In this document: piece after piece, positions 52,342 to 60,459 of the stretch
Layout of the letters: every line of letters starts with the position of its first letter
Numbering within the stretch: the stretch's first letter is position 1
Assembly: GCA_902764705.1 (NCBI GenBank)
Contig: CACWWZ010000009.1
Span: 1 to 64,000 of the forward strand
Reading direction: 5' to 3'
DNA from: an uncultured Prevotellaceae bacterium
Lineage (GTDB): Bacteria; Bacteroidota; Bacteroidia; Bacteroidales; Bacteroidaceae
Length of the DNA stretch: 64,000 bases
The notes under the pieces: generated by a model
What the model was told of the DNA's origin: nothing
What the model saw: only the letters and a program-made list of their open reading frames with translations
The model's database searches: none
Program-made: the position numbers and the translations under genes

Positions 52342-53708
52342 TGAACGCAAGAACATTTAGGATTGGTGGTGTCCACCCTGAGGAGAATAAGCTGTCGCAC
52401 GATGCTGTGACGCAAGTTGCCGCTTTACCGAAGCAGGCCATATTTCCCCTTTCTCAGCATATTGGTGCCCCTGCGAAACCTGTTGTCCAGAAGGGCGACA
52501 AGGTGAAGGTCGGTACGCTGATTGCCGAGGCTGGAGGATTCGTTTCCGCTCCTATCTTCTCGTCTGTCAGCGGAACGGTGTTCAAGATCGACACCGCTAT
52601 CGATGCCACCGGTTATCGCAAGCCCGTCATTATTATCAATGTTGAGGGTGACGAATGGGAAGAGAACATCGACCGTTCCGACAAGCTGGAACTGGTGAAA
52701 GACCATCCCGAGCTGACTCCCGAGGAGATTGTTACCCGCATCAAGGATGCCGGCGTCGTGGGTATGGGCGGTGCCTGTTTCCCCACCTTTATCAAACTCA
52801 CTCCCCCGCCCACAGCAAATGCCGAGTGTGTCATTATCAATGCCGTAGAGTGCGAACCCTATATCACTGCCGACTACCGTCTGATGATGGAGCATGCCGA
52901 CGAGATTCTCGTAGGTCTTGAGTTGTTGATGAAGGGTGCCAAAGTCACCAATGGCTATATTGGCATCGAGACCAACAAGCCCGCTGCCATCGAACTCCTT
53001 ACCAAGAAGTGCGCTGAAGTGTTCGGTGCTTCGGAATACACCGTCGAAGTCGTTTCCCTGAAGCAACGCTATCCGCAGGGCGGTGAAAAACAGCTGGTCG
53101 ATGCTGTTATCCGCCGTCAGGTGCCTGCACCTCCCGCAATCCCTGTCAATGTCGGCGCTATCGTACAGAATGTCGGTACGGCATTCGCTGTCTACGAGGC
53201 TGTGATGAAACACAAGCCCCTGTTCGAGCGCTATACCACCGTGACGGGCAAGCGTCTTCAGACTCCAAGCAATTTCCTGGTTCGCATGGGAACTCCCATG
53301 AAGGATCTCATTGATGCCTGTGGCGGCATGCCCGAGGGCGACAACAAGCTGCTCGCTGGCGGTCCTATGATGGGTAAGGCGCTGACCAGCATCGAAGTGC
53401 CTATCTGCAAGGGTACCAATTCGGTGACCATCATCTCTGGCGACGAGGCTGTCCGCAAGGAGCCGCAGCCCTGCATCCGCTGTGCCAAGTGCGTCAGCGC
53501 CTGTCCGATGGGCTTGGAGCCCTATCTGCTGGCTAAGCTGGCTGCTGTCAAGAACTGGGAGCGTGCCGAGCACGAGGATGTCGTCAGCTGTATCGAGTGC
53601 GGCTCGTGTCAGTTCACGTGTCCTGCTCACCGCCCGTTGCTCGACAACATCCGTCAGGCTAAGAGTACAGTTATGGGCATTATCAGAAACAGAAACGCTA
53701 AGAAATAA
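52338..53708 (+). CDS. rnfC: Rnf complex subunit C
   Basis: A 456-residue NADH/FMN-binding subunit of Rnf, related to the 51-kDa subunit of complex I. An N-terminal lipoyl-like region is followed by GVVGMGGACFPTF (nucleotide site) and the NAVECEPYITADYRLM segment. Two C-terminal 4Fe-4S sets are CIRCAKCVSACP and CIECGSCQFTCP. It starts ATG ATG; either codon is possible. Confidence 0.96.
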   Translation: MMNARTFRIGGVHPEENKLSHDAVTQVAALPKQAIFPLSQHIGAPAKPVVQKGDKVKVGTLIAEAGGFVSAPIFSSVSGTVFKIDTAIDATGYRKPVIIINVEGDEWEENIDRSDKLELVKDHPELTPEEIVTRIKDAGVVGMGGACFPTFIKLTPPPTANAECVIINAVECEPYITADYRLMMEHADEILVGLELLMKGAKVTNGYIGIETNKPAAIELLTKKCAEVFGASEYTVEVVSLKQRYPQGGEKQLVDAVIRRQVPAPPAIPVNVGAIVQNVGTAFAVYEAVMKHKPLFERYTTVTGKRLQTPSNFLVRMGTPMKDLIDACGGMPEGDNKLLAGGPMMGKALTSIEVPICKGTNSVTIISGDEAVRKEPQPCIRCAKCVSACPMGLEPYLLAKLAAVKNWERAEHEDVVSCIECGSCQFTCPAHRPLLDNIRQAKSTVMGIIRNRNAKK

Positions 53709-53716
53709 CAACAACG

Positions 53717-53765
53717 GATTAAACGGATGGCATGGATTTAAAAGCTAAAAACAATCCGTTTAATC
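53717..53765. repeat. 12-bp inverted repeat in the rnfC-rnfD gap
   Basis: GATTAAACGGAT (53717-53728) and ATCCGTTTAATC (53754-53765) are perfect arms 25 bases apart in an 89-base gap inside the operon. It could attenuate or stabilise mRNA. A related phrase (TTAATCCGTGTTATCTGTT) lies upstream of the BspA-like gene. Confidence 0.7.
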
Positions 53766-53797
53766 AGTGAAATCTGTTGTAGAAAAAGAAATCATAT

Positions 53798-54796
53798 ATG
53801 GGAAAATTAATTGTATCACTTTCACCTCACGCACACGGAACGGACACCGTCGAGCGCAACATGTATGGCGTCATTATCGCCCTGCTGCCTGCCCTGCTCG
53901 TGTCGTTCTATTTCTTTGGCATCGGTTCTGCCATTGTCTGTGCGACGAGTGTTGCGGCCTGCGTACTCTTCGAGTGGGCCATCAATAAGTTCATGCTGAA
54001 GAACGAGCGCACAACGATCTGTGACGGTTCTGCCATTCTCACGGGTCTGCTGCTTGGTATGAACCTGCCTTCAAATCTACCCATCTGGATCATCATCATT
54101 GGTGCTTTGTTTGCCATTGGTGTAGGTAAGATGACTTTTGGTGGCCTGGGTAATAATCTCTTCAACCCAGCATTAGTAGGCCGTTGTGCATTGCTCGTGG
54201 CCTTCCCTGCACAGATGACCACATGGCCGAAGATTGGACAACACTGGGCCTATCTGGATGCAGAGACAGGTGCCACACCGTTGACCATTATGCAGGACGC
54301 CATCAAACACGGCGATGCCAGCATCCTTGAAAAGCTGCCTTCGTCACTCGACCTCTTCATCGGCAATCATCCCGCCGGGGGTGGTGCGCTGGGTGAAATC
54401 TGCGCCCTGGCGCTGCTTTTGGGTCTGGCCTACATGCTGTGGCAGAAAATCATCACCTGGCACATCCCCGTATCTATTATCGGCACGGTATTTGTTTTCA
54501 GCGGACTCATGCATCTGGCTAATCCCGTCTATGCCGATCCCGTCAGCGTCTGTCTCTCGGGTGGTCTGATGCTCGGTGCCATCTTCATGGCCACCGACTA
54601 TGTCACCTCGCCGATGACTGCCAAGGGCCAGCTCATCTATGGCGTCGCCATCGGTGTGCTCACCGTTGTCATCCGCAACTGGGGTGCCTATCCTGAAGGT
54701 ATGTCGTTCGCCATTCTCATTATGAATGCGTTCACACCGCTTATTAATAATTATGTGAAACCCACGCGCTTCGGTGAAGTGCCGGCAAACAAGTAG
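53798..54796 (+). CDS. rnfD: Rnf complex subunit D
   Basis: A 332-residue membrane subunit (NqrB/RnfD family) with eight or more hydrophobic helices. The flavinylated-Thr region typical of RnfD is suggested by GATPLTIMQD (about 148-157). It takes part in ion translocation. It starts MGKLIVSLSPHAHG and ends at a TAG that is also the start of a short tandem repeat before rnfG. Confidence 0.95.
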   Translation: MGKLIVSLSPHAHGTDTVERNMYGVIIALLPALLVSFYFFGIGSAIVCATSVAACVLFEWAINKFMLKNERTTICDGSAILTGLLLGMNLPSNLPIWIIIIGALFAIGVGKMTFGGLGNNLFNPALVGRCALLVAFPAQMTTWPKIGQHWAYLDAETGATPLTIMQDAIKHGDASILEKLPSSLDLFIGNHPAGGGALGEICALALLLGLAYMLWQKIITWHIPVSIIGTVFVFSGLMHLANPVYADPVSVCLSGGLMLGAIFMATDYVTSPMTAKGQLIYGVAIGVLTVVIRNWGAYPEGMSFAILIMNAFTPLINNYVKPTRFGEVPANK

Positions 54797-54823
54797 TTAA
54801 GTAGTTAAAGAAGTTAAGTAGTT
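54792..54823. repeat. Octamer-type tandem repeat between rnfD and rnfG
   Basis: AGTAGTTA occurs three times, with one AAGAAGTTA variant between, from the rnfD stop to the rnfG start codon. Confidence 0.8.
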
Positions 54824-55447
54824 ATGAAGAAATTAGAATCATCTTTGACTAATATGGTGCTAGTACTCACGGGAGTAGCAGTCATTATGGGTGGCATCCT
54901 TGCTTTCGTGAACCATCTCACCGAAGAACCCATTACTGCCCAGAAGGAGAAGGCGCTGGCCGACGGCATCAAAACTGTCATGGCTTGCAAAGATTTAGTC
55001 GTTGCTAAAACCGATGAGGTCAAGCAGAACGATGACAAAGGCAAAGAACTCACCTATACCGTTTATGAGATACAGGACTCCAAGGGTAATGACCTTGGCG
55101 CTGCAGTAGAGTCGTCCACGTTGGGTTTTGGCGGTGCGCTGAAAGTACTTGTGGGCTTCGACCTTGAAGGAAAGATTCTGGGCTACACACTACTCGAACA
55201 TGCTGAGACACCTGGACTCGGTGCCAAGGCTGACAAGTGGTTCCAGAAGGGGCAGAAGGGCGATATTATCGGCAAAGATCCCCAGGAGCCTCTGACAGTA
55301 TCGAAAGACGGTGGACAGGTTGATGCTATCACGGCCTCGACTATTACCAGCCGTGCTTTTCTGCTTGCAGTCAATAATGCCTACAAAGCTTACAAGGTTA
55401 CCCCTGCTGCTGATGCAGAGACAAGTGCCACGAAACAAGTAAAATAA
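54824..55447 (+). CDS. rnfG: Rnf complex subunit G
   Basis: A 207-residue subunit with one N-terminal membrane helix (about 9-29) and a periplasmic FMN-binding domain. The covalent-FMN site normally reads (S/T)GAT; here it is DAITASTITSRA, keeping the Thr but with Ala-Ser in place of Gly-Ala. The LEHAETPGLGAKAD segment is typical of the family. It follows rnfD by 27 bases. Confidence 0.94.
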   Translation: MKKLESSLTNMVLVLTGVAVIMGGILAFVNHLTEEPITAQKEKALADGIKTVMACKDLVVAKTDEVKQNDDKGKELTYTVYEIQDSKGNDLGAAVESSTLGFGGALKVLVGFDLEGKILGYTLLEHAETPGLGAKADKWFQKGQKGDIIGKDPQEPLTVSKDGGQVDAITASTITSRAFLLAVNNAYKAYKVTPAADAETSATKQVK

Positions 55448-55461
55448 GGGAGGGAAAAAGT

Positions 55462-56046
55462 ATGAATTACATCAATATCATCAAGAATGGCATCGTTAAG
55501 GAGAACCCTACGTTCGTCCTGATGCTTGGTATGTGTCCCACGTTGGCCACCACCACTAGTGCTAATGGTGGTCTGTCGATGGGCTTGGCAACGATGGCTG
55601 TGCTTATCTGCACCAACGTCGTGATATCTTGTCTGAAGTCTGTGACCCCCGACAAAGTGCGTATTCCAGTCTTCATAGTCGTCATAGCAGCCTTTGTCAC
55701 CATCCTGCAGATGGTTATCAAAGCCTATTTGCCTGATGTCGACGCTGAGCTGGGATTGTTCATTCCACTTATTGTGGTAAACTGTATCATCCTCGGTCGT
55801 GCAGAAGGCTTTGCTTCTAAGAATACACCCCTTGCCGCGCTGTTCGACGGCATCGGTATCGGACTGGGCTTCACCATCGGACTGACGCTCCTCGGCATCT
55901 GCCGCGAGCTGTTGGGCTCTGGCAGTATCTTCGGTTTTACCCTCCTGCCAGAGACCTACAACATCCTGCTCTTCGTACTTCCTCCGGGAGCTTTCATTAT
56001 GTTGGGATTCCTCATCGCTATTGTGAATAAACTTAGAAATGCCTAG
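55462..56046 (+). CDS. rnfE: Rnf complex subunit E
   Basis: A 194-residue integral membrane subunit of the NqrD/RnfE family with about six helices and the conserved NPTFVLMLGMCPTLA front and NCIILGRAE half-helix Cys. Together with RnfA it forms the core that carries the membrane Fe-S centre. An imperfect CCTAG-rich palindrome fills the 36-base gap to rnfA. Confidence 0.95.
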   Translation: MNYINIIKNGIVKENPTFVLMLGMCPTLATTTSANGGLSMGLATMAVLICTNVVISCLKSVTPDKVRIPVFIVVIAAFVTILQMVIKAYLPDVDAELGLFIPLIVVNCIILGRAEGFASKNTPLAALFDGIGIGLGFTIGLTLLGICRELLGSGSIFGFTLLPETYNILLFVLPPGAFIMLGFLIAIVNKLRNA

Positions 56047-56082
56047 GACATCTTAGGAAATCCTAGATAAAACAAAAAGATT

Positions 56083-56685
56083 ATGGAATATATATTGATT
56101 TTCATTAGCGCGATATTCGTCAACAATATCATTCTGTCGCAGTTCCTCGGCATCTGTCCGTTCCTCGGCGTTTCGAAGAAGATAGACACCTCGCTGGGTA
56201 TGTCGGCAGCTGTCGCCTTTGTTATGACACTGGCAACTATTGTTACCTGGCTTGTCCAGACCTATGTGCTGAATGCTTTCGGATTGGAGTATCTGCAGAC
56301 TATCGCTTTCATCCTTGTCATTGCCTCGTTGGTGCAGATGGTCGAAATTATCCTTAAGAAGGTCTCTCCGGCCCTTTATCAGGCCCTGGGCATCTTCCTG
56401 CCGCTCATCACCACCAACTGCGCAGTGCTCGGTGTTGCTATTCTGGTCATCCAGAAAGACTTTAACCTCTTGCAGAGCGTTGTCTATGCCTTCTCTACGG
56501 CTATCGGTTTCGGACTGGCGCTGACCGTTTTCGCTGGCATGCGCGAGCAACTTGAGCTTGTCAACATTCCCAAGGGCATGCGTGGTATGGCCATCGTCAT
56601 GCTCTCAGCTGGCCTTCTTTCGCTGGCCTTCATGGGCTTCTCCGGAGTCGACGGTGGTCTTAAGGTCCTTTTCGGACTGGATTGA
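56083..56685 (+). CDS. rnfA: Rnf complex subunit A
   Basis: A 200-residue integral membrane subunit of the NqrE/RnfA family with about six helices. The paired Cys motifs are FLGICPFLGVSK and TTNCAVLG, which bind the shared cluster with RnfE. It is the last gene of the operon and is followed by a strong terminator. Confidence 0.95.
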   Translation: MEYILIFISAIFVNNIILSQFLGICPFLGVSKKIDTSLGMSAAVAFVMTLATIVTWLVQTYVLNAFGLEYLQTIAFILVIASLVQMVEIILKKVSPALYQALGIFLPLITTNCAVLGVAILVIQKDFNLLQSVVYAFSTAIGFGLALTVFAGMREQLELVNIPKGMRGMAIVMLSAGLLSLAFMGFSGVDGGLKVLFGLD

Positions 56686-56711
56686 TTCGGATGAGTGAAA
56701 AGACAATAAGT

Positions 56712-56738
56712 AAAGGGAGTTCCGTGAGAACTCCCTTT
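56712..56738. terminator. Terminator after the rnf operon
   Basis: AAAGGGAGTT and AACTCCCTTT are perfect 10-bp arms with a 7-base loop, followed by ATTGTTTGTTTG. The flanking A/T tracts allow use from both sides, so it can also serve rpmA. Confidence 0.85.
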
Positions 56739-56781
56739 ATTGTTTGTTTGGAATAAATTTGTTTGTTTGTGTTCTGCGGCC

Positions 56782-57039
56782 TTATGCTTCAGGAATTACA
56801 GAAACTACGCTCTTGTCGCGCTTGCCCTTGTGGAACTGTACAGTTCCGTCAACAAGTGCATACAGCGTATCGTCTTTACCCATAGCCACGTTGTTGCCTG
56901 CGTTGTGCTTAGAGCCACGCTGGCGAACGATGATGTTACCTGCAACAACCTTCTGACCTCCGAAAATCTTAACGCCAAGTCGCTGAGCTGCTGACTCGCG
57001 TCCGTTCTTAGAACTACCTACACCTTTTTTATGTGCCAT
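56782..57039 (-). CDS. rpmA: 50S ribosomal protein L27
   Basis: An 85-residue ribosomal protein starting [16 protein letters not shown], without the N-terminal cleaved extension of some Firmicutes. [15 protein letters not shown] is conserved. It lies 19 bases after rplU, the usual pair. Confidence 0.98.
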   Translation of the reverse strand: MAHKKGVGSSKNGRESAAQRLGVKIFGGQKVVAGNIIVRQRGSKHNAGNNVAMGKDDTLYALVDGTVQFHKGKRDKSVVSVIPEA

Positions 57040-57058
57040 AATGTGTTCCTCCTAGATT

Positions 57059-57376
57059 TTAAGCGATTACTGATTTAACTTCTACCTGGGTGTACTGCTG
57101 ACGGTGACCGTTCTTCTTGCGAGAGTCCTTACGACGCTTCATCTTGAAAACGATAACCTTCTCACCCTTTACCAGTGGATTAACCACCTCACATACTACC
57201 TTTGCACCGTCTACGGTGGGTGCGCCTACCTGTACTGAACCTTCATTGTCGACAAGCAGTACCTTGTCGAATTCAACAGTTTTACCGGCTTCCACATCCT
57301 TCATGTGGTTGATGAAGAGCTTCTTTCCCTGCTCAACCTTAAACTGCTGACCGTTGATCTCTACAATTGCGTACAT
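57059..57376 (-). CDS. rplU: 50S ribosomal protein L21
   Basis: A 105-residue ribosomal protein starting [17 protein letters not shown], with the basic [17 protein letters not shown]-terminal part. Its leader of about 85 bases (57377-57460) may hold regulatory structure, but no known L21 leader motif was recognised. Confidence 0.98.
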   Translation of the reverse strand: MYAIVEINGQQFKVEQGKKLFINHMKDVEAGKTVEFDKVLLVDNEGSVQVGAPTVDGAKVVCEVVNPLVKGEKVIVFKMKRRKDSRKKNGHRQQYTQVEVKSVIA

Positions 57377-57466
57377 TGTTGTTTATTAATTGTTTAACGG
57401 GTTTTTCCGCATGGCGTGTCGCTTCGTGCAACAGCTTTATTGAGCCACCACGGACTAAATCGGGCG

Positions 57467-57474
57467 CAAAGGTA
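57467..57474 (-). promoter_or_regulatory. rplU promoter -7 element
   Basis: TACCTTTG on the minus strand. The -33 site about 20 bases upstream lies in a CTTTGAA heptamer array (plus-strand reading) and has no TTTG. Confidence 0.6.
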
Positions 57475-57482
57475 CTAATTTT

Positions 57483-57514
57483 CTTTGAACTTTGAACTTT
57501 GAGCTTTGTACTTT
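57483..57514. repeat. Heptanucleotide repeat (CTTTGAA type, 4.5 units) at the rplU promoter
   Basis: The units are CTTTGAA, CTTTGAA, CTTTGAG, CTTTGTA and CTTT. They begin 8 bases upstream of the rplU -7 element. Confidence 0.9.
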
Positions 57515-57559
57515 ATGATAAAATTTAATATAATTTAACTTTTTTGGGGCTAAGAAATA

Positions 57560-57646
57560 ATAAAGCGGTGACCCTCACAGGCAACCGCTCTATATCTTCA
57601 ATAGGTATTAGTCCTTTTAAGGTAAAAAGATTGTTTTCAGGATAAC
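57560..57646 (-). ncRNA. Small RNA candidate upstream of rplU
   Basis: A predicted transcript of about 85 bases on the minus strand. It has a full promoter 6 bases before its start. It ends in a hairpin (AGCGGT 57584-57589 with ACCGCT 57564-57569 on that strand, inner CCT/AGG) followed by TTTATTATTTCTT. No open reading frame of note lies within it, and rplU has its own promoter further downstream. It may be a free small RNA, or an upstream leader if the hairpin is leaky. Confidence 0.5.
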
Positions 57647-57651
57647 GTCTG

Positions 57652-57683
57652 CAAATTTACGAACTTTTTTGTTAACTCACAAA
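57652..57683 (-). promoter_or_regulatory. Promoter of the small RNA candidate
   Basis: On the minus strand TAAATTTG (57652-57659) and TTTG (57680-57683) are separated by exactly 20 bases, the full consensus. Confidence 0.65.
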
Positions 57684-57843
57684 CTTTTTATCAACAAAAT
57701 GAAAAAAAAAGTGCTGTGCCCCCACACAATTTTCAAAAGTCAATAAAAAGTTAATAATTATGTGCGTAAACGTTTGAAAAATTGATTTATCTTAATAAAA
57801 TGCCTATTTATCGTATTTCAGACAAAAATCCTCATAAATGTGG
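57684..57843. other. AT-rich intergenic DNA, nothing recognised
   Basis: AT-rich sequence with A and T runs and a small inverted repeat (AATCC/GGATT near 57827-57846). No gene, tRNA or replication-origin box cluster was seen. Confidence 0.4.
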
Positions 57844-57875
57844 ATTGCGGTTTGAAATGAAAAGCAGTACCTTTG
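57844..57875 (+). promoter_or_regulatory. Promoter of the M28 peptidase unit
   Basis: TACCTTTG at 57868-57875 is a full -7 match. ATTG at 57844-57847 is a near -33 with 20-base spacing. It sets the start codon at 57903 rather than further upstream. Confidence 0.55.
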
Positions 57876-57902
57876 CACTCGAAATCAAATTATGAACAAT
57901 AT

Positions 57903-59171
57903 ATGAAGTTTAAATGCTATTTGTTGTCCTTGACCTTTGCCCTTGCTTTGCAGACACAAGCCCAAAGGCAGAATGATATGAGGAAAGCAGTGGAATACCT
58001 GGCGTCACAGGAACTGGGGGGCCGCTATCCTGGCACGCGTGGTGATACCCTCGCCTCGAATTTTATCACCAAGCAACTTCATAAGCTGAAGTTCAACCCC
58101 ATTGTTAAGGGGAAAAAAGACAAGGGCTATTATCATGATTTCACATACGGCAAGGAAGTGGAGCGAACCACCCATAACATCATCGCTGTGCTTCCTGGAA
58201 TAGACAAGCGTCTGAAGAACGAATACATTGTTGTTGGTTCACACTACGACCATCTAGGGCTTGGAGGTAAGAATTCCGGTTCACGTCGTCCTGACACTTT
58301 GGGTGTACATCCAGGTGCTGATGATAATGCCAGCGGTGATGCCGTGGTTCTCGAACTTGCTAAATATTTTAAAAAGGTACGCGCGAAGAGGAGTATCATC
58401 TTCGCTTTCTTTGGTGCAGAGGAGCAGGGGCTTGTCGGCTCAAAAGCTTTTCTGGAGTGGATGAAGCAGAATGATGACAAGCGCATCAATCTCCCGAAGG
58501 ATAAAAATGGTATTGTGGCTATGGTTAATCTCGATATGGTGGGACGAATGCGCGACAATGCCATGAGTGTCTCTGGTACGGGCACAAGCAGCACATTCAA
58601 GGCGATGGCTGAGCAGGTGGCCGAACAGACTCACCTGAACATCAATTGTACGCCTGACGGCTATGGTCCCAGCGATCAAGCCTCGTTCGTCGCTGCCGAT
58701 ATTCCTGTGCTCTTCCTTACTACAGGTGGTCACATGGAGTATCACACCCCTGACGATGTGCCTTCTACCTTGAATTACGATGGTATGCAGCAGACCTTGG
58801 CGTTCTCGCAGGAACTGATTACCCAATTGGCAAACATGCCTGAGACACCTGATTATATCAGCGTGCCCAGTAGCAACACCATGAAGCATGCGAAATTCAA
58901 GGTCACCTTAGGCTTGATGCCTGATGTCATGGGGACAAGCCGTATTCCTGGTCTTCGTGCTGATATTGTAGTGGCAGGAAAACCTGCCCATGAAGCTGGT
59001 ATCCGTAGTGGTGACATCATTCAGGAAATCGATGGTAAGCCCGTTAAGGATATGAATGAATACATGGAACGCTTGTCGGAACTTGAGCCTGACACCACTA
59101 TTCCCGTGAAGGTGCTTCGAGGCGAAGAGTTGATCACGTTCCAAGTTTACCTTAAACCCGCAAAGAAATGA
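57903..59171 (+). CDS. M28 family zinc aminopeptidase with PDZ domain
   Basis: An exported peptidase of about 422 residues. The signal peptide ends LALQTQAQ. Co-catalytic zinc residues are seen in VGSHYDHLG (His), HPGADDNASG (bridging Asp), FFGAEEQGLVGS (Glu pair), LDMVGR and GGHMEYHTPDD (His). A C-terminal PDZ domain (about 330-420) contains the GIRSGDIIQEIDGKPV motif. The probable role is periplasmic trimming of peptides. It overlaps the next gene by 4 bases. Confidence 0.93.
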   Translation: MKFKCYLLSLTFALALQTQAQRQNDMRKAVEYLASQELGGRYPGTRGDTLASNFITKQLHKLKFNPIVKGKKDKGYYHDFTYGKEVERTTHNIIAVLPGIDKRLKNEYIVVGSHYDHLGLGGKNSGSRRPDTLGVHPGADDNASGDAVVLELAKYFKKVRAKRSIIFAFFGAEEQGLVGSKAFLEWMKQNDDKRINLPKDKNGIVAMVNLDMVGRMRDNAMSVSGTGTSSTFKAMAEQVAEQTHLNINCTPDGYGPSDQASFVAADIPVLFLTTGGHMEYHTPDDVPSTLNYDGMQQTLAFSQELITQLANMPETPDYISVPSSNTMKHAKFKVTLGLMPDVMGTSRIPGLRADIVVAGKPAHEAGIRSGDIIQEIDGKPVKDMNEYMERLSELEPDTTIPVKVLRGEELITFQVYLKPAKK

Positions 59172-59953
59172 AGAAATCTGTCTATTGGTTGTTGGCGATT
59201 GTCATCACGTTGGTATTGAGTATCTACCAGCGCATGACGGGTCCTACTTATCCCAAGCGTATAACTGTGGAACTGACAGGGGAGAGTTATAAGATAAAAC
59301 TGCCCAGAAGTGGTGTGCAGCACGATGAGATGGTGACACTGAAAGGCATTCCTTCTGATGTCAGCTCACAAATCCATTATTGTCGCTATCCTTCGGCTGA
59401 TGAATATACCACAGCAGATTTCGTTTGGGAAGACAGCGCGTGGCAGGCCGTCTTACCCGTACAACCCGTTGCAGGAAAGCTACAGTATTACATCACTGTT
59501 GACGGAAAAGACTATCTGAAAGATGAGCCCGTCGTGATACGGTTCCGCAACGATGTGCCTGCCAGTATTCTGGTGCCACACATCATGTTGATGTTTGCTG
59601 CCATGCTGTTTGCCGTCTATACGTTCTTGCTGGTCGTGACGCGTAGGAAATACAGCCTTTGGCTGAAGATTACCATAGGTACTTTATTCGTGGGAGGTTT
59701 CATTTTGGGTCCCCTTGTGCAGCATGCGGCATTCGGCCCTTGGTGGGCAGGATTCCCTTACGGCACAGACCTTACCGACAACAAGACCCTCATCTCATTC
59801 CTGTTCTTTATCGTGGCGCTTGCTACCTTGAGGTGGAAGTACAACAAGTGGGTGGTCGGTCTGGCGGTATTGGTGATGATAGTCATTTTCAGTATTCCCC
59901 ACAGCACCTACGGGTCAGAGTATGATTATACAACACAACAATTAAAAAGATAA
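59168..59953 (+). CDS. Membrane protein of unknown function
   Basis: A 261-residue protein with an N-terminal hydrophobic segment (about 5-19). A periplasmic beta-rich domain (25-125) follows. Four hydrophobic helices lie at about 134-156, 165-186, 205-220 and 226-245. No family was identified. The ATGA overlap with the M28 peptidase gene implies translational coupling. The gene is 20 bases upstream of a small lipoprotein gene. Confidence 0.72.
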   Translation: MKKSVYWLLAIVITLVLSIYQRMTGPTYPKRITVELTGESYKIKLPRSGVQHDEMVTLKGIPSDVSSQIHYCRYPSADEYTTADFVWEDSAWQAVLPVQPVAGKLQYYITVDGKDYLKDEPVVIRFRNDVPASILVPHIMLMFAAMLFAVYTFLLVVTRRKYSLWLKITIGTLFVGGFILGPLVQHAAFGPWWAGFPYGTDLTDNKTLISFLFFIVALATLRWKYNKWVVGLAVLVMIVIFSIPHSTYGSEYDYTTQQLKR

Positions 59954-59973
59954 ATAATTAAAAAGGTAAAAAG

Positions 59974-60459
59974 ATGAAATTCAAGAGTTTAATGACAATG
60001 GCGTTGGCTATGGCGGCCTTCGCAGTGAGTATGAGTTCATGTGGCAGTGATGATGATGAGCCTGAAGTGGCTGTCGCTGATCAGGTCGTAGGTTCCTATA
60101 CAGGTACTGAGGTCCTCACAGTGATGGGAGAGGCTGATGAGAGTACTGAATCATTTGAGTTTACTAAAGCTTCAGACGTGTCTGTTGACGTGACTCTTCC
60201 CAAATATGGTGAGGGCATGATGACGGTCCCTGCACTTCCTGTGAGAGGTATCCTGCTGACCCAAAGTGGCAATACCATTACCGGCAAACTTGCTAAGTAT
60301 GAGGGTACAGTGAAAAGTGCCGATGGGTCGGATAAGGCCTATACTGTGAGTGATCTCACAGTCATATTCAGCGACAAGACGGTTGTCGTGACGTTTACGC
60401 AGAAGTACGGTAATATGCCCTTTGCCTTTGAAGGTCAGTTTACAGGTGTAAGGAAGTAA
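59974..60459 (+). CDS. Calycin-like small lipoprotein
   Basis: A 161-residue lipoprotein with lipobox VSMSSC (Cys about 23) followed by an acidic GSDDDEPE spacer that may direct surface export in Bacteroidetes. The remainder is a beta-rich domain resembling the calycin-like proteins of Bacteroides and Prevotella (VVGSYTGTEVLTVMG; FEGQFTG end). It abuts the TonB-dependent receptor gene, so the two may cooperate in uptake, which is inference. Confidence 0.78.
   Translation: MKFKSLMTMALAMAAFAVSMSSCGSDDDEPEVAVADQVVGSYTGTEVLTVMGEADESTESFEFTKASDVSVDVTLPKYGEGMMTVPALPVRGILLTQSGNTITGKLAKYEGTVKSADGSDKAYTVSDLTVIFSDKTVVVTFTQKYGNMPFAFEGQFTGVRK

Noticed and set aside
51454-53714. Long minus-strand frames opposite rnfB and rnfC
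   Set aside because: Shadows caused by strong codon bias of the rnf genes; no domain or promoter supports them.
57560-57600. tRNA or signal-recognition RNA in the hairpin region
   Set aside because: No cloverleaf and no conserved SRP loop; only a single terminator-like hairpin is present.
57660-57760. Possible replication origin: AT-rich DNA with TTATCAACA-like box
   Set aside because: Only one near-match to a DnaA box and no dnaA gene. dnaN in this group need not be next to the origin.
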